From Mycobacterium sp. PSTR-4-N (GTDB taxonomy: Bacteria > Actinomycetota > Actinomycetes > Mycobacteriales > Mycobacteriaceae): a DNA stretch of 64,000 nt. A program made the translations under genes and the position numbers. Of the stretch, positions 24,904 to 35,000 are shown piece after piece (within the stretch, counting starts at the first letter, position 1; each line of letters starts with the position of its first letter). The notes below the pieces were generated by a model that did not search any database, was not told the origin of the DNA, and was given only the letters and a program-made list of their open reading frames with translations. The stretch lies in contig NZ_JAKRFN010000020.1 of the NCBI RefSeq assembly GCF_022348085.1, positions 58,003 through 122,002 on the forward strand, given 5' to 3'.

Positions 24904-25839
24904 TTAGTTCCCGTTACGTACCTCGTCGACCAGCGTCACGATCTCGTCAGCGACGGCCTGCGGCCGGTACAGCATCTGGTTGTGTCCGGTCCCCGGCACG
25001 ATGACGTTGGCAGTGCCGAGCGCGGCGGCCAACATGTCGTTCGCCTGATGGACCTGAGCCTGGGTGTAGTTGTCAGGCTTGAGGTTCTTCGGCGCGGCGA
25101 ATTTGTCGGCGCTCAGGACCACGGCCGGGACGCGGGGCAGCGGGGGTGCGGCCGCGATCGTCGCGAACGCGTCGTACGGCAGGATCGCTTCCTCTCCCGG
25201 CGGCTTGCTGCGCCCGTCGGCGTCGAAGGCGTCGTTCTGGTCGGGCCGTCCGACGCTCAGCAGGAATTCCGACGTCGGCTCGGAGAAGAGCAGGCCGCTG
25301 ACGAGTTCCGGATGCTGTCGCGCCAGCAGGTCGAGAACCAGGCCGCCGTAGGAGTGGGCGACGAACACCATCGGGGTCGGCAGCGCTGCCGCGGCGATCA
25401 ACGCGACGACGTCGTCGACGTCCTGCTGCACAGTGTGCGGCTGCGCGACGGGGGTCGACCGATCCGGGCCGTCGGGCCGGGTGCCGGGTCTGTCGTAGGA
25501 GCAGATGCGCGTCGTGCGCGCGACGATCGGCTGCGCCGCGAGGTCGGTGGGGTAGTCGATCGCGGCCTCTTCGACGAGGTCGTAGGGCTGGGAGCGAACC
25601 GGGTCGTCCGGCGCGATCGACGCGTTCCATGCCTGGGCGTAGCTGCCCATGCCGGGAATGACGAAGACGGTGGGCGAGTCCGCAGCGGCGCTGCCCTGGC
25701 AGTTCAGATAGAGGCTGCGACCGTTGCCGATGTCGATCAGCCCGGCGAAGTCCTGCGCGAGGGCGGGTGGAGCGGTTGCGAGCGCGACGATGACCCCGAT
25801 GGTGATGACCCCGATGGTCGTCGCGAGCGACGTCTTCAC
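24904..25839 (-). CDS. Exported alpha/beta hydrolase
   Basis: An enzyme of 311 residues with a signal peptide (VITIGVIVALATAPPALAQ). The fold motifs are VFVIPGMG (oxyanion strand), the nucleophile elbow VAHSYGGLV, and the catalytic His in VPGTGHNQM; an acidic residue in VLSADKF may complete the triad. GTG 25839 is preferred because the signal peptide then begins with Lys; TTG 25866 is possible. It lies behind msrB in the same direction with a 46-bp gap and may share its transcript. The substrate (an ester, lactone or peptide) is unknown. Confidence 0.8.
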   Translation of the reverse strand: MKTSLATTIGVITIGVIVALATAPPALAQDFAGLIDIGNGRSLYLNCQGSAAADSPTVFVIPGMGSYAQAWNASIAPDDPVRSQPYDLVEEAAIDYPTDLAAQPIVARTTRICSYDRPGTRPDGPDRSTPVAQPHTVQQDVDDVVALIAAAALPTPMVFVAHSYGGLVLDLLARQHPELVSGLLFSEPTSEFLLSVGRPDQNDAFDADGRSKPPGEEAILPYDAFATIAAAPPLPRVPAVVLSADKFAAPKNLKPDNYTQAQVHQANDMLAAALGTANVIVPGTGHNQMLYRPQAVADEIVTLVDEVRNGN

Positions 25840-25896
25840 GTCAAGGACGATACGACCGGTCGACAAGACCAGGTAGAACGTGTTCTAGTTCTGGGT

Positions 25897-26397
25897 GTGA
25901 CGGGTAGCACTTTCAGTCGCGACGAACTGATCGACGCGTTCGCCGAGTTCGAGAAGACGGTCGATCGCGCGGCGACCACGCGCGACTGGGACCCCTGGGT
26001 CGCGCAGTACACCGACGACGTGCTCTACATCGAGCACGCGGCCGGCACGATGCGTGGCCGCGAGGAGGTGCGGCCCTGGATCTGGAACACCATGGAAACG
26101 TTCCCGGGCAGCTACATGACGTCGTTCCCGTCGCGGTGGAAGGTGTTCGACGAGGACACCGGGCGGGTGATCTGCGAGCTCGACAACCCGATGCGCGACC
26201 CCGGTGACGGAACGATCATCAGCGCGACGAACATCTCGATCGTCACCTATGCCGGTGACGGTCAGTGGTGCCGGCAGGAGGACATCTACAACCCACTGCG
26301 CTTCGTCAAGGCCACCCTGAAGTGGTGCCGCAGAGCCCAGGAGCTCGGCACCCTACCCGACGAGGCCGCCGAGTGGATGGCGCAGGTGACGCGATGA
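25897..26397 (+). CDS. SnoaL-like nuclear-transport-factor-2 fold protein (Rv0138-like)
   Basis: A 166-residue protein: FSRDELIDAFAEFEKTVDRA, DWDPWVAQYTDDVLYIEHAAGTMRGREEVRPWI, then beta strands ending in WCRQEDIYNPLRF. This is the SnoaL/NTF2 cone fold used by small isomerases, hydratases and limonene-epoxide-hydrolase-like enzymes. Its position before the Rv0139-like epimerase matches Rv0138. GTG 25897 was chosen because the fold begins there. Its stop overlaps the next start (ATGA). Confidence 0.8.
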   Translation: MTGSTFSRDELIDAFAEFEKTVDRAATTRDWDPWVAQYTDDVLYIEHAAGTMRGREEVRPWIWNTMETFPGSYMTSFPSRWKVFDEDTGRVICELDNPMRDPGDGTIISATNISIVTYAGDGQWCRQEDIYNPLRFVKATLKWCRRAQELGTLPDEAAEWMAQVTR

Positions 26398-27410
26398 GCG
26401 CACTTGTCATCGGGGCCAACGGCTACCTCGGCAGCCATGTGACCCGACAGCTCGTCGACGCCGGAGAAGACGTGCGCGTGATGGTCCGCGACGGCGCCAA
26501 CACGATCGGTATCGACGACCTCATCGGACAAGGTGCCGTGACGCGCTTCGTCGGCGACATCTTCGACCACGCGGTGTTACGCGAGGCCATGACCGGTGTC
26601 GACGTCGTCTACTACTGCGTCGTCGACACCCGCGGGTGGCTGCGCGATCCGGCACCGCTGTTCCGCACCAACGTCGAGGGCACCCGCGGAGTACTCGACG
26701 TGGCGGTCGAACCGGCGATCGCGGCTGGGCTGCGGAAGTTCGTGTTCACCAGCAGCTACGCCACGGTCGCCCGGCGGCGCGGCCACACCGCGACCGAGGA
26801 CGACGTGATCAGCGACGAGAGTGCGCTCACCCCGTACGTGCAGTCGCGCGTGCAGGCCGAGCGGCTCGTCCTGGAGTACGCCCGCACCCGCGGCCTGCCC
26901 GCGGTGGCGATGTGCGTGTCCACCACATACGGCGCGGGGGACTGGGGCCGCACCCCGCACGGCGCGATCATCGCCGGCGCCGCGTTCGGCAAGCTGCCGT
27001 TCGTGCTGGGGAGCATCGAGCTCGAGGCCGTCGGCATCGACGACGCGGCGGCCGCCCTGCTGCTCGCCGCCGAGAAGGGCAGGGTCGGCGAGCGCTATCT
27101 GATCTCGGAGAAGATGATCTCCAACGCCGAGGTGGTGCGTATCGCCGCCGAGGCGGTCGGGGTCCCGGCGCCGAGCCGAACGATCCCGCTGCCGCTGACC
27201 TACGCGATGGCAGCAATCGGCAGTCTCAAGGCGCGGCTCACCGGAACCGACGAGCGTCTCTCGCTGGACTCCGTACGACTGATGCGTGCCGAAGCCCCCG
27301 TCGACTGCAGCAAGGCCAGGCGGGAACTGGGGTGGCAGCCCCGGCCCGTCGAGGAGTCGATCCGGGAGGCCGCGAAATTCTGGGTCGACCTGCGCTCCGC
27401 GAAACGGTAG
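26394..27410 (+). CDS. NAD-dependent epimerase/dehydratase family protein (Rv0139-like)
   Basis: A 338-residue extended short-chain dehydrogenase. The Rossmann glycine motif GANGYLGSHVTRQL opens the protein; FVGDIFDHAVLREAMTGVDVVYYC and KFVFTSSYATVARRRG follow. In the usual active-site place of YxxxK the sequence reads YVQSRVQAE, so Lys is replaced by Arg, which may alter catalysis. It is coupled to the SnoaL-like gene, suggesting a shared substrate. The M. tuberculosis counterpart is Rv0139. The substrate is unknown; sterol- or sugar-nucleotide-type ketones are possible. Confidence 0.85.
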   Translation: MSALVIGANGYLGSHVTRQLVDAGEDVRVMVRDGANTIGIDDLIGQGAVTRFVGDIFDHAVLREAMTGVDVVYYCVVDTRGWLRDPAPLFRTNVEGTRGVLDVAVEPAIAAGLRKFVFTSSYATVARRRGHTATEDDVISDESALTPYVQSRVQAERLVLEYARTRGLPAVAMCVSTTYGAGDWGRTPHGAIIAGAAFGKLPFVLGSIELEAVGIDDAAAALLLAAEKGRVGERYLISEKMISNAEVVRIAAEAVGVPAPSRTIPLPLTYAMAAIGSLKARLTGTDERLSLDSVRLMRAEAPVDCSKARRELGWQPRPVEESIREAAKFWVDLRSAKR

Positions 27411-27429
27411 GCCCTGCCACAATCTGTCG

Positions 27430-28797
27430 GTGCTCAACGGTTACATCTCGCACTGGTACGACGGCCTGCCCACTCCCCGCGCCGCGCTACCAGGCAGTCG
27501 TGACGCCGATGTCTGCATCGTCGGCGCCGGCTACACAGGGTTGTGGACGGCCTACTACCTGAAGAAGGCGGACCCGAGCCTTCGCATCGTGGTGCTCGAG
27601 GCCCGGTTCGCCGGATTCGGGGCCTCGGGGCGCAACGGCGGCTGGCTGTCGGGTCTGGTGCCCGGCGATCGTGAGCGCATGGCGCGGCAGTACGGCCGCG
27701 ACGGTGTGGTGGCGTGGCAGCGTGCGCTCAACGAGGCCGTCGACGAGGTCATCGACGTCGCCGCGACAGAGGGCATCGACGCCGGCATCGTCAAGGGCGG
27801 AACGCTCGAAGTCGCCCGTAATCGGGCGCAGGCCAGTCGGCTGGCCGCCGCCGCGGCCGCAGAGCGACGCTGGCAGGTGGACGGTATCGAGGAACTCTCC
27901 AGAGACGAAGCGCGGCAACGCATCCAGCTCAGTGACGTAGTGGCGGCGTACCACAACCCGCACTGCGCCCGGATCCAGCCGGCGCGCCTGGTGCGCGGAT
28001 TGGCCGACACCGTCGCCGCGCTCGGCGTCGACATCTACGAGCGCTCACCGGTGGTCGAGATCGCGGCCGGTCGGGCAGTCACCCCGCGCGGCACCGTCAC
28101 CGCCCCGATCGTGCTGCGTGCCACCGAGGGATTCACCGCGGGGCTGCCCGGGCTGAAACGCCGCTGGTTACCGATGAACAGCTCGATGATCGCGACCGAC
28201 CCGATCCCGGCGCACGTGTGGGACGAGATCGGCTGGCAGGGTAGGGAAACGCTCGGCGACACCGCGCACGGCTTCTTCTACGCGCAGCGCACCGTCGACG
28301 ACCGCATCGCGATCGGCGGGCGCAGCGTGCCCTACCGGTTCGGCTCCCGCACCGACCGGGACGGCCGGGTGCCCGAGCGCACCATCACCGCACTGACCGC
28401 CACGCTGCGCACGGTTCTGCCACAGGTGTCCGACATCGGCATCGCGCACGGCTGGTGCGGCGTGTTGGCGGTGCCGCGGGACTGGGAGGCGACCGTCGAC
28501 TTCGACAGGACCAGCGGGCTGGGCTGGGCCGGCGGCTACGTGGGCCACGGCGTCACCGCGACCAACCTGGCCGGCCGCACACTCGTCGACCTGGTGCTCG
28601 GCCGCTCGGCCCCCTTGACCGAGTTGCCCTGGGTGGGCCACCGGTCCAAGCAGTGGGAGCCCGAACCGCTGCGCTGGCTCGGAGTGCGGGGCATGTACCT
28701 GGCGTACAAGGCCGCAGATTGGCACGAGGCGCGGGGCCGTGCCGGAACCTCGCCGATCGCCGTCGTCGCGGACAAGATCGCCGGCCGGCCGCATTAG
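27430..28797 (+). CDS. FAD-dependent amine oxidoreductase (DAO family)
   Basis: A flavoenzyme of 455 residues. The dinucleotide motif CIVGAGYTGLWTAYYLKKADPSLRIVVLEA lies at about residues 25-54, followed by the DAO signature RFAGFGASGRNGGWLSG. C-terminally HGWCGVLAVPRDWEATVDF and GLGWAGGYVGHGVTATNLAGRTLVDLVLG form the FAD cap. The family oxidises N-alkyl amino acids or polyamines (the gamma-glutamylputrescine oxidase PuuB is related). GTG 27430 follows the epimerase by 19 bp. The substrate is not certain. Confidence 0.85.
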   Translation: MLNGYISHWYDGLPTPRAALPGSRDADVCIVGAGYTGLWTAYYLKKADPSLRIVVLEARFAGFGASGRNGGWLSGLVPGDRERMARQYGRDGVVAWQRALNEAVDEVIDVAATEGIDAGIVKGGTLEVARNRAQASRLAAAAAAERRWQVDGIEELSRDEARQRIQLSDVVAAYHNPHCARIQPARLVRGLADTVAALGVDIYERSPVVEIAAGRAVTPRGTVTAPIVLRATEGFTAGLPGLKRRWLPMNSSMIATDPIPAHVWDEIGWQGRETLGDTAHGFFYAQRTVDDRIAIGGRSVPYRFGSRTDRDGRVPERTITALTATLRTVLPQVSDIGIAHGWCGVLAVPRDWEATVDFDRTSGLGWAGGYVGHGVTATNLAGRTLVDLVLGRSAPLTELPWVGHRSKQWEPEPLRWLGVRGMYLAYKAADWHEARGRAGTSPIAVVADKIAGRPH

Positions 28798-28823
28798 TCG
28801 GGACCGAGGCGTTCAATGGAGTC

Positions 28824-29198
28824 ATGACCGACCGCCCTGTACTCGAACCGTCGAGCGAACACCCGATCACCGTGACCCCGACCGGGCACCGCGTCGTCGT
28901 CCGGATCGCCGGCGAGGTGATCGCCGACACCACAGCCGCGCTCACCTTGCAAGAGTCCGATTACCCTGCGGTGCACTACATTCCGATTTCAGACGTGAGC
29001 GCCGACCGGTTGCAGCGCAGCGATACCGCCACCTATTGCCCCTTCAAGGGGGACGCCGGCTACTACCACGTCAGAACCGATGGTGACACCGTCACCGACG
29101 CGGTGTGGACCTACGAGCAGCCCTATCCCGCGGTCTCGGCCATCGCCGGGCACGTCGCGTTCTACCCGAACAAGGCCGATGTCGTGGTGGAGCCCTAG
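28824..29198 (+). CDS. DUF427 domain protein (Rv0140-like)
   Basis: A 124-residue protein with the DUF427 pattern HRVVVRIAGEVIADTTAALTLQESDYPAVHYIP, CPFKGDAGYYHV, VWTYEQPYPAVSAIAGHVAFYP. The family is widespread, small and mostly beta, without an assigned reaction. The position just before the glycosylase-like gene matches Rv0140. ATG 28824 is the start. It is probably co-transcribed with the preceding oxidoreductase. Confidence 0.88.
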   Translation: MTDRPVLEPSSEHPITVTPTGHRVVVRIAGEVIADTTAALTLQESDYPAVHYIPISDVSADRLQRSDTATYCPFKGDAGYYHVRTDGDTVTDAVWTYEQPYPAVSAIAGHVAFYPNKADVVVEP

Positions 29199-29201
29199 CC
29201 C

Positions 29202-30119
29202 GTGGGGGAGAGCAGGACGACCAGCGTCACCTTCGCCGGCCCCGCGAGTCCGGCGCTGACATTGTCACCGTTGCGCCGGGGCCGGGCCGACCCGTGCTAC
29301 CACGACGCGCCCGACGGGGCGATCTGGCGGACCAGCCTGCTGGCGAGTGGGCCCGTCACCGCGCGCATCACCCGCGACGCGATCGACACCGTCGGATGCG
29401 AGGCGTGGGGCCCGGGGGCCGCTCAGTTCATCGACGAGCTGCCCGCCCTGCTCGGGGCCGACGACGACACGACCGGGTTCGACCCGCAGGAGCCGACGAT
29501 CGCGAAGGCCCATCAGCGCGTCCCGCACCTGCGTCTGGGCCGCACCGGGCGTGTGCTCGAGGCGCTGGTGCCGGCCGTTCTGGAGCAGCGGGTGTACGGC
29601 AAGGACGCCCGGCGTGCCTGGCGCACCCTCGTCGGCAAGTACGGCGCGCCTGCCCCCGGTCCTGCACCCACCCACATGCGCGTGCCGCCGACGGCCGAGG
29701 CGTGGCGTCGGGTGCCGTCCTGGGAGTTCCACCTCGCGAACGTCGATCCTGGCCGCGCGCGGACGGTGGTCGGATCCGCGCAGCGTGCGGACGCCCTCGA
29801 GCGGCTGGTCCACCGGTCGTGCGAGGCGGCGCGTACCGCGATGGCATCGCTGCCCGGCGTCGGTGTGTGGACGGCGGCCGAGGTCGCCCAGCGCGCCATG
29901 GGGGACGCCGACGCCCTGTCGATCGGGGACTATCACCTGGCGACGATGGTGGGCTGGAGTCTGCTCGGCCACCCCATCGACGACGACGCGATGGTGGCGC
30001 TGCTGGCGCCACTGTCGCCGCACCGCCACCGCGCGATCCGACTGCTGGAAGCCAGTGGGCTCGCGGTGAATCCGCGATTCGGGCCGCGGGCGGCCATCCC
30101 GAATCTTGCCGAACTGTGA
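29202..30119 (+). CDS. HhH-GPD DNA glycosylase-like protein (Rv0142-like)
   Basis: A 305-residue protein related to 3-methyladenine DNA glycosylase II. The helix-hairpin-helix LPGVGVWTAAEVAQRAMGDADALSIGDYHLA contains the Gly-Val-Gly turn and, after it, an Asp (in IGDYHLA) in the place of the catalytic Asp. The segment LEALVPAVLEQRVYGKDARRAWRTLV is the preceding HhH-GPD helix pair. The N-terminal 90 residues are a beta domain as in AlkA. The GTG start is 3 nt after the DUF427 stop. It corresponds to Rv0142, which is annotated only as conserved; a base-excision repair role is likely but unproven. Confidence 0.8.
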   Translation: MGESRTTSVTFAGPASPALTLSPLRRGRADPCYHDAPDGAIWRTSLLASGPVTARITRDAIDTVGCEAWGPGAAQFIDELPALLGADDDTTGFDPQEPTIAKAHQRVPHLRLGRTGRVLEALVPAVLEQRVYGKDARRAWRTLVGKYGAPAPGPAPTHMRVPPTAEAWRRVPSWEFHLANVDPGRARTVVGSAQRADALERLVHRSCEAARTAMASLPGVGVWTAAEVAQRAMGDADALSIGDYHLATMVGWSLLGHPIDDDAMVALLAPLSPHRHRAIRLLEASGLAVNPRFGPRAAIPNLAEL

Positions 30120-30189
30120 CGTCGAGCGCAGACGATTATCGCGCCGACGGCCCGGGTACACCCCACGCGACAAGCGAAGGAGTTGTTAC

Positions 30190-30735
30190 ATGACGACGTT
30201 CACCGTGCCCGGACTGTCCGACAAGGCGGGGGCCGAGGTCGCAGAACTGCTGCAGAAGGCGCTGAGCCGGTACAACGATCTGCACCTGACGCTCAAGCAC
30301 GTGCACTGGAATGTCGTGGGCCCCAACTTCATCGGGGTTCACGAGATGATCGACCCGCAGGTCGAACTCGTGCGCGGATACGCAGACGAAGTGGCCGAGC
30401 GCATCGCCGCCCTCGGCGCGTCGCCGCAGGGCACACCCGGAGCCATCCAGAAGGACCGCACCTGGGACGACTATTCGGTCGGCCGCGACACGGTGCAGGC
30501 GCACCTGGCTGCTCTCGACCTCGTCTACACCGGCGTCATCGAGGACACCCGCAAGAGCATCGAGCGCTCGGGTGAGCTCGACCCGGTCACCGAGGACATG
30601 CTGATCGGCCACGCCGGCGAGCTGGAGAAGTTCCAGTGGTTCGTGCGTGCCCATCTGGAGAACTCCGGTGGGCATCTCGCCAACGACGGTCAGAAGACGG
30701 AGAAGGCTGCGGCCGACGCCGCGAAGAACGGCTGA
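30190..30735 (+). CDS. dps: DNA-binding ferritin-like protein Dps (Dps1 type)
   Basis: A 181-residue dodecameric mini-ferritin that oxidises and stores iron and coats DNA in stationary phase or starvation. It is close to M. smegmatis Dps1: NDLHLTLKHVHWNVVGPNFI, HEMIDPQVELVRGYADEVAERI, KDRTWDDYSVGRDTVQAHLA. Ferroxidase ligands are visible at His39, His51, Asp66 and Glu70. The Lys/Ala-rich C-terminal tail (KTEKAAADAAKNG) is the DNA-binding extension known in Dps1, somewhat shorter here. GAAGGAG precedes ATG 30190. A stress-sigma promoter could not be identified with confidence upstream. Confidence 0.95.
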   Translation: MTTFTVPGLSDKAGAEVAELLQKALSRYNDLHLTLKHVHWNVVGPNFIGVHEMIDPQVELVRGYADEVAERIAALGASPQGTPGAIQKDRTWDDYSVGRDTVQAHLAALDLVYTGVIEDTRKSIERSGELDPVTEDMLIGHAGELEKFQWFVRAHLENSGGHLANDGQKTEKAAADAAKNG

Positions 30736-30745
30736 GCGGTCTGGT

Positions 30746-31546
30746 TCACCGGTACGCCGTGAGGCGCCCGGTGAGCGCCGGGCGGCCGTCCGAACCGATC
30801 GCCACGGAATCCACCACAGCGCTACGCCGGCCCACTCGGGTCGGCGTGGCGCTGTAGTGCGCTCCGGCGCCCCCATGCATCGGGCGCAGGAAGTTCACTC
30901 GCAGCGACCCGGTGGCGAACTCCGGCCCGTCACCGGGGTTCAGCGCTGCTGATCCGACCAGCTCGAGCCCCATCGAGGACACCCCGCCGTGGATTACGCC
31001 GACGCCGTTGTACAGCGCGGGGTCATCGCGCTGCACCAGTACTGTCGCCGAGCCGCCGGTCTCGCCCACCTCGACGGCCATGCGATCGGCCAGGCGCGGT
31101 CCGATCGCCGCCACATCAGGAGCCTCAGACCACGTCGTGAACGTCTCGGGTGCGGGGATGAAGAACGAACGGACCGTGGCCGTGGCGATCACGGTGTCAT
31201 CGACGCACAGCTCGCAGAGCGCGAGTGCTGTCGTCGCCTTCGGTCCCACGGCCCGCGCGACTCCGACCACAGGGTGGTCAGGTGCAGCCGCGATGACGTC
31301 AACGGCGCCGGGTGCGATCTCGAGAGCCAATTCGCTCGACACCGTCCATTCGCCGGCCGCCCGGCGGGCGTGGTTCGCCGTGCCGGCGACATGGTCGACC
31401 AGCATCGCCAGCGGAGCGACAGTGGGCAGCCCGGTGAGCGGATTGACCAGGCCGGCGGTCGGAACGGATGCGGTTGCCGCGTCGGGGTCGTCGTCGTCGG
31501 TTTCGATCCCGAAACGTCCCAGGGGGTGGTTCAGCGGATAACGCAC
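30746..31546 (-). CDS. Double hot-dog (PaaI-family) thioesterase-like protein
   Basis: A 266-residue protein. The C-terminal half has the PaaI-type active-site pattern YNGVGVIHGGVSSMGLELVGSAAL, with the helix over the hot-dog sheet, followed by GSLRVNFLRPM. The N-terminal half (MLVDHVAGTANHARRAAGEWTVSSELALEI) looks like a second, degenerate hot-dog unit, so the monomer probably forms a pseudo-dimer. Predicted to hydrolyse an acyl-CoA thioester. GTG 31546 was selected because the text before it lacks family character. Convergent with dps, with only 10 bp between the stops. Confidence 0.75.
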   Translation of the reverse strand: MRYPLNHPLGRFGIETDDDDPDAATASVPTAGLVNPLTGLPTVAPLAMLVDHVAGTANHARRAAGEWTVSSELALEIAPGAVDVIAAAPDHPVVGVARAVGPKATTALALCELCVDDTVIATATVRSFFIPAPETFTTWSEAPDVAAIGPRLADRMAVEVGETGGSATVLVQRDDPALYNGVGVIHGGVSSMGLELVGSAALNPGDGPEFATGSLRVNFLRPMHGGAGAHYSATPTRVGRRSAVVDSVAIGSDGRPALTGRLTAYR

Positions 31547-32084
31547 CCGGTCAGCCTGACCGGTGCGCCGCGGCCGCTTCACGGTGGGGTGGCTGGCGTA
31601 GTCAATGACGTTGCTGCGCAGCCTTTTTCGCGTTACCTGCCCGCGTCGTGCGCCGTCGCGATCACCGCCGGCGACTCGGGTGCTAACTCTAAGAATCTCG
31701 CCAGGCTTTCGGCAAACTTGCATGCCACTCTATCCGCACTTCAAAGGACACGTTGTCGTTATGCGGCAAATGTATGACGGGTGTGTCGCCGAGATGTGAT
31801 CTGGCTCTCAATTGTCACCCTCGATCGGCATCGGGGTGAAAGACTGTCCATGGCAACGTTATTCGTCCGTGTCCTGGCCGCAGAGTCGGCAAACCGGGGC
31901 CGCGCCGGACGATGCTCGTTAGGCTCCACTAAGTTGGCATGTCAGGGGCCCTTTGTCATATCGTTTTGAGCACTTGTGGCGAGTGGAAAAAGGGCCGCCG
32001 TTCAGTGCTGCACGGAAGCCCCTCTGCCGCCGCCCCGGCTAACGTTCTCGCGCCGAGGTGTCTGAAGAAATAAGGTAGGTGGGA
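31547..32084. other. Long intergenic region upstream of gltB
   Basis: 538 bp of visibly lower GC than its surroundings, with no open frame that has a ribosome site and family-like sequence. It contains an inverted repeat GGCCCTTT (31947-31954) / AAAGGGCC (31989-31996), which could form a leader hairpin, and a short dyad TTAG-N6-CTAA at 31919-31932. It presumably holds the gltBD promoter and the promoter of the divergent thioesterase. It is also the junction between the Rv0135-0142-like and Rv3859-3842-like blocks. Confidence 0.6.
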
Positions 32085-35000
32085 ATGGCGCCCAGTCCTC
32101 AGGGCCTGTACAACCCCGCATTCGAGCACGATGCGTGCGGCGTGGCCATGGTGGCCGACATGCACGGCCGCCGCAGCCGCGACATCGTCGAGAAAGCCAT
32201 CACCGCGCTGCTCAACCTGGAACACCGAGGCGCCCAGGGCGCGGAGCCGAACACCGGCGACGGTGCGGGCATCCTGCTGCAGGTACCGCACGAGTACTTC
32301 CAGGCGATCGTGGACTTCGATCTGCCCGAGCCGGGCAGCTACGCCACTGGTATCGCGTTCCTTCCGCAGTCGTCCAAGGACGCAGCCACGGCCTGCGAAG
32401 CCGTCGGCAAGATCGCCGAGGCCGAAGGCCTGCAGGTGCTGGGGTGGCGCGATGTGCCCACCGACGAATCGTCGCTGGGTGCTCTGGCCCGCGACGCCAT
32501 GCCGACCTTCCGGCAGGTCTTCCTCGCAGGCGCCACCGGAATGGACCTCGAACGTCGCGCGTACGTGGTGCGCAAGCGGGCCGAACACGAACTGGGCACC
32601 AAGGGACCGGGCCAGGACGGCCCCGGCCGCGAAACCGTCTACTTCCCGAGCCTGTCCGGCCAGACCTTCGTCTACAAGGGCATGCTGACCACACCGCAGC
32701 TCAAGGCCTTCTACCTCGACCTGCAGGATGAGCGCCTCACCAGCGCGCTCGGCATCGTGCACTCCCGGTTCTCGACCAACACGTTCCCGTCGTGGCCGCT
32801 GGCCCACCCGTTCCGGCGCGTCGCCCACAACGGCGAGATCAACACCGTCACCGGCAACGAGAACTGGATGCGCGCCCGCGAGGCGCTGATCAACACCGAC
32901 GTGTTCGGCTCGGGCCAGGACCTGGACAAGATCGTCCCCGTCTGCACGCCGGGAGCGTCCGACACCGCCCGGTTCGACGAGGTACTCGAGCTCCTGCACC
33001 TGGGCGGCCGCAGCCTGCCGCATGCGGTGCTGATGATGATCCCGGAGGCCTGGGAGCGGCACGAGTCGATGGACCCCGCGCGGCGGGCGTTCTACCAGTA
33101 CCACGCCTCGCTGATGGAACCCTGGGACGGCCCCGCCGCCGTCTGCTTCACCGACGGCACCGTGATCGGCGCGGTCCTGGACCGCAACGGTCTGCGGCCG
33201 TCGCGTATCTGGGTGACCAGCGACGGACTCGTCGTGATGGCGTCGGAGGCCGGCGTCCTCGACGTCGACCCCGCCACCGTCGTGCAGAAGATGCGTCTGC
33301 AGCCCGGGCGCATGTTCCTCGTCGACACCGCGCAGGGGCGCATCGTCGACGACGAAGAGATCAAAGCCGAGCTGGCCGCCGAGCAGCCGTACCAGGACTG
33401 GCTCGACGCCGGCCTGTTCCAGCTCGAAGAGCTCCCCCCCGGCGACTACGTCCGGATGCCGCACCATCGCGTGGTGCTGCGGCAGCAGATCTTCGGCTAC
33501 ACCTACGAAGAGCTGAACATGCTCGTCGGGCCGATGGCCCGCACCGGTGCCGAGGCTCTCGGCTCGATGGGCACCGACACCCCGATCGCCGTGCTCTCGG
33601 CGCGGCCCCGGGTGCTGTTCGACTACTTCCAGCAGCTGTTCGCCCAGGTCACCAACCCACCGCTGGATGCCATCCGCGAAGAGGTGGTCACCAGCCTGGC
33701 CGGCACGGTCGGCCCGGAGGGTGACCTGCTCAACCCCGACGCCGAATCGTGTCGCCAGATCGCGCTGTCCCAGCCGATCCTGCGCAACGCCGAGCTGTCG
33801 AAGTTGATGTGCGTCGACCCCGATCACGAGATCCGCGGCCACAAGCACGGCATGCGCGCCGCGGTGATCCGCTGCCTGTACCCGGTCAACCGCGGCGGCC
33901 AGGGACTCAAGGAGGCCCTCGACAACGTCCGCGCCAAGGTGTCGGCCGCCATCCGCGACGGCGCCCGCATCATCGTGCTCTCCGACCGCGAATCCAACGA
34001 GCAGATGGCACCTATCCCGTCGCTGCTGTCCGTGGCCGCTGTGCACCACCACCTGGTCCGTGACCGGACCCGCACCAAGGTCGGTCTGGTCGTGGAGGCC
34101 GGCGACGCCCGCGAGGTGCACCACATGGCGTGCCTCGTCGGATTCGGCGCCGCCGCAATCAACCCCTACATGGCGTTCGAGTCAATCGAGGACATGGTCG
34201 ACAGGGGCGTCATCAGCGGAATCAGCAGCGACCAGGCCAAGGCCAACTACGTCAAGGCCGCGGGCAAGGGCGTGCTCAAGGTGATGTCGAAGATGGGCAT
34301 CTCGACGCTGGCGTCCTACACCGGTGCGCAGCTGTTCCAGGCCATCGGGATCAGCCAGAAGCTGCTCCACGAGTACTTCACCGGGCTGTCCTGCCCGGTC
34401 GGCGGCATCGACCTCGACGACATCGCGGCCGACGTCTCCGCCCGGCATTCGCTGGCGTACCTGGACCGTCCCGACGAATGGGCGCACCGTGAGCTCGAGG
34501 TGGGCGGTGAATACCAGTGGCGGCGCGAGGGCGAGTACCACCTGTTCAACCCGGACACCGTGTTCAAGCTCCAGCACTCCACGCGCACCGGCCAGTACGA
34601 GGTGTTCAAGGAGTACACCAAGCTGGTCGACGACCAGAGCGAGCGGATGGCCTCGCTGCGCGGGCTCCTGAAATTCCGTGCGGGCGAACGTCCGTCGGTT
34701 CCGCTCGACGAGGTGGAACCGGCCAGCGAGATCGTCAAGCGGTTCTCCACCGGCGCGATGAGCTACGGCTCGATCTCGGCGGAGGCCCACGAGACGCTGG
34801 CCATCGCGATGAACCGGCTCGGCGGCCGGTCGAACTCGGGCGAGGGCGGCGAAGCGGTCGCGCGCTTCGACCGCGACGAGAACGGCGACTGGCGGCGCAG
34901 CGCGATCAAGCAGGTCGCCTCGGGCCGCTTCGGCGTCACGTCGCACTACCTGTCGAACTGCACCGACATCCAGATCAAGATGGCGCAGGGTGCGAAACCC

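Noticed and set aside
24889..25896. N-terminal part of the long plus-strand frame that ends in the SnoaL-like gene
   Set aside because: It is antisense to the hydrolase; the SnoaL fold begins only at GTG 25897.
30153..30158. GGGTAC upstream of dps as a SigF/SigH -10 element
   Set aside because: No matching -35 at the right distance; could be chance.
31919..31932. TTAG-N6-CTAA as an IdeR iron box
   Set aside because: Too short and too different from the 19-bp IdeR consensus.
31605..31969. Short plus-strand frames in the gap before gltB
   Set aside because: No ribosome site, no coherent composition, no resemblance to known small proteins.
31956..34124. Long minus-strand open frame over the first part of gltB
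   Set aside because: Same antisense effect; no ribosome site or recognisable domain.
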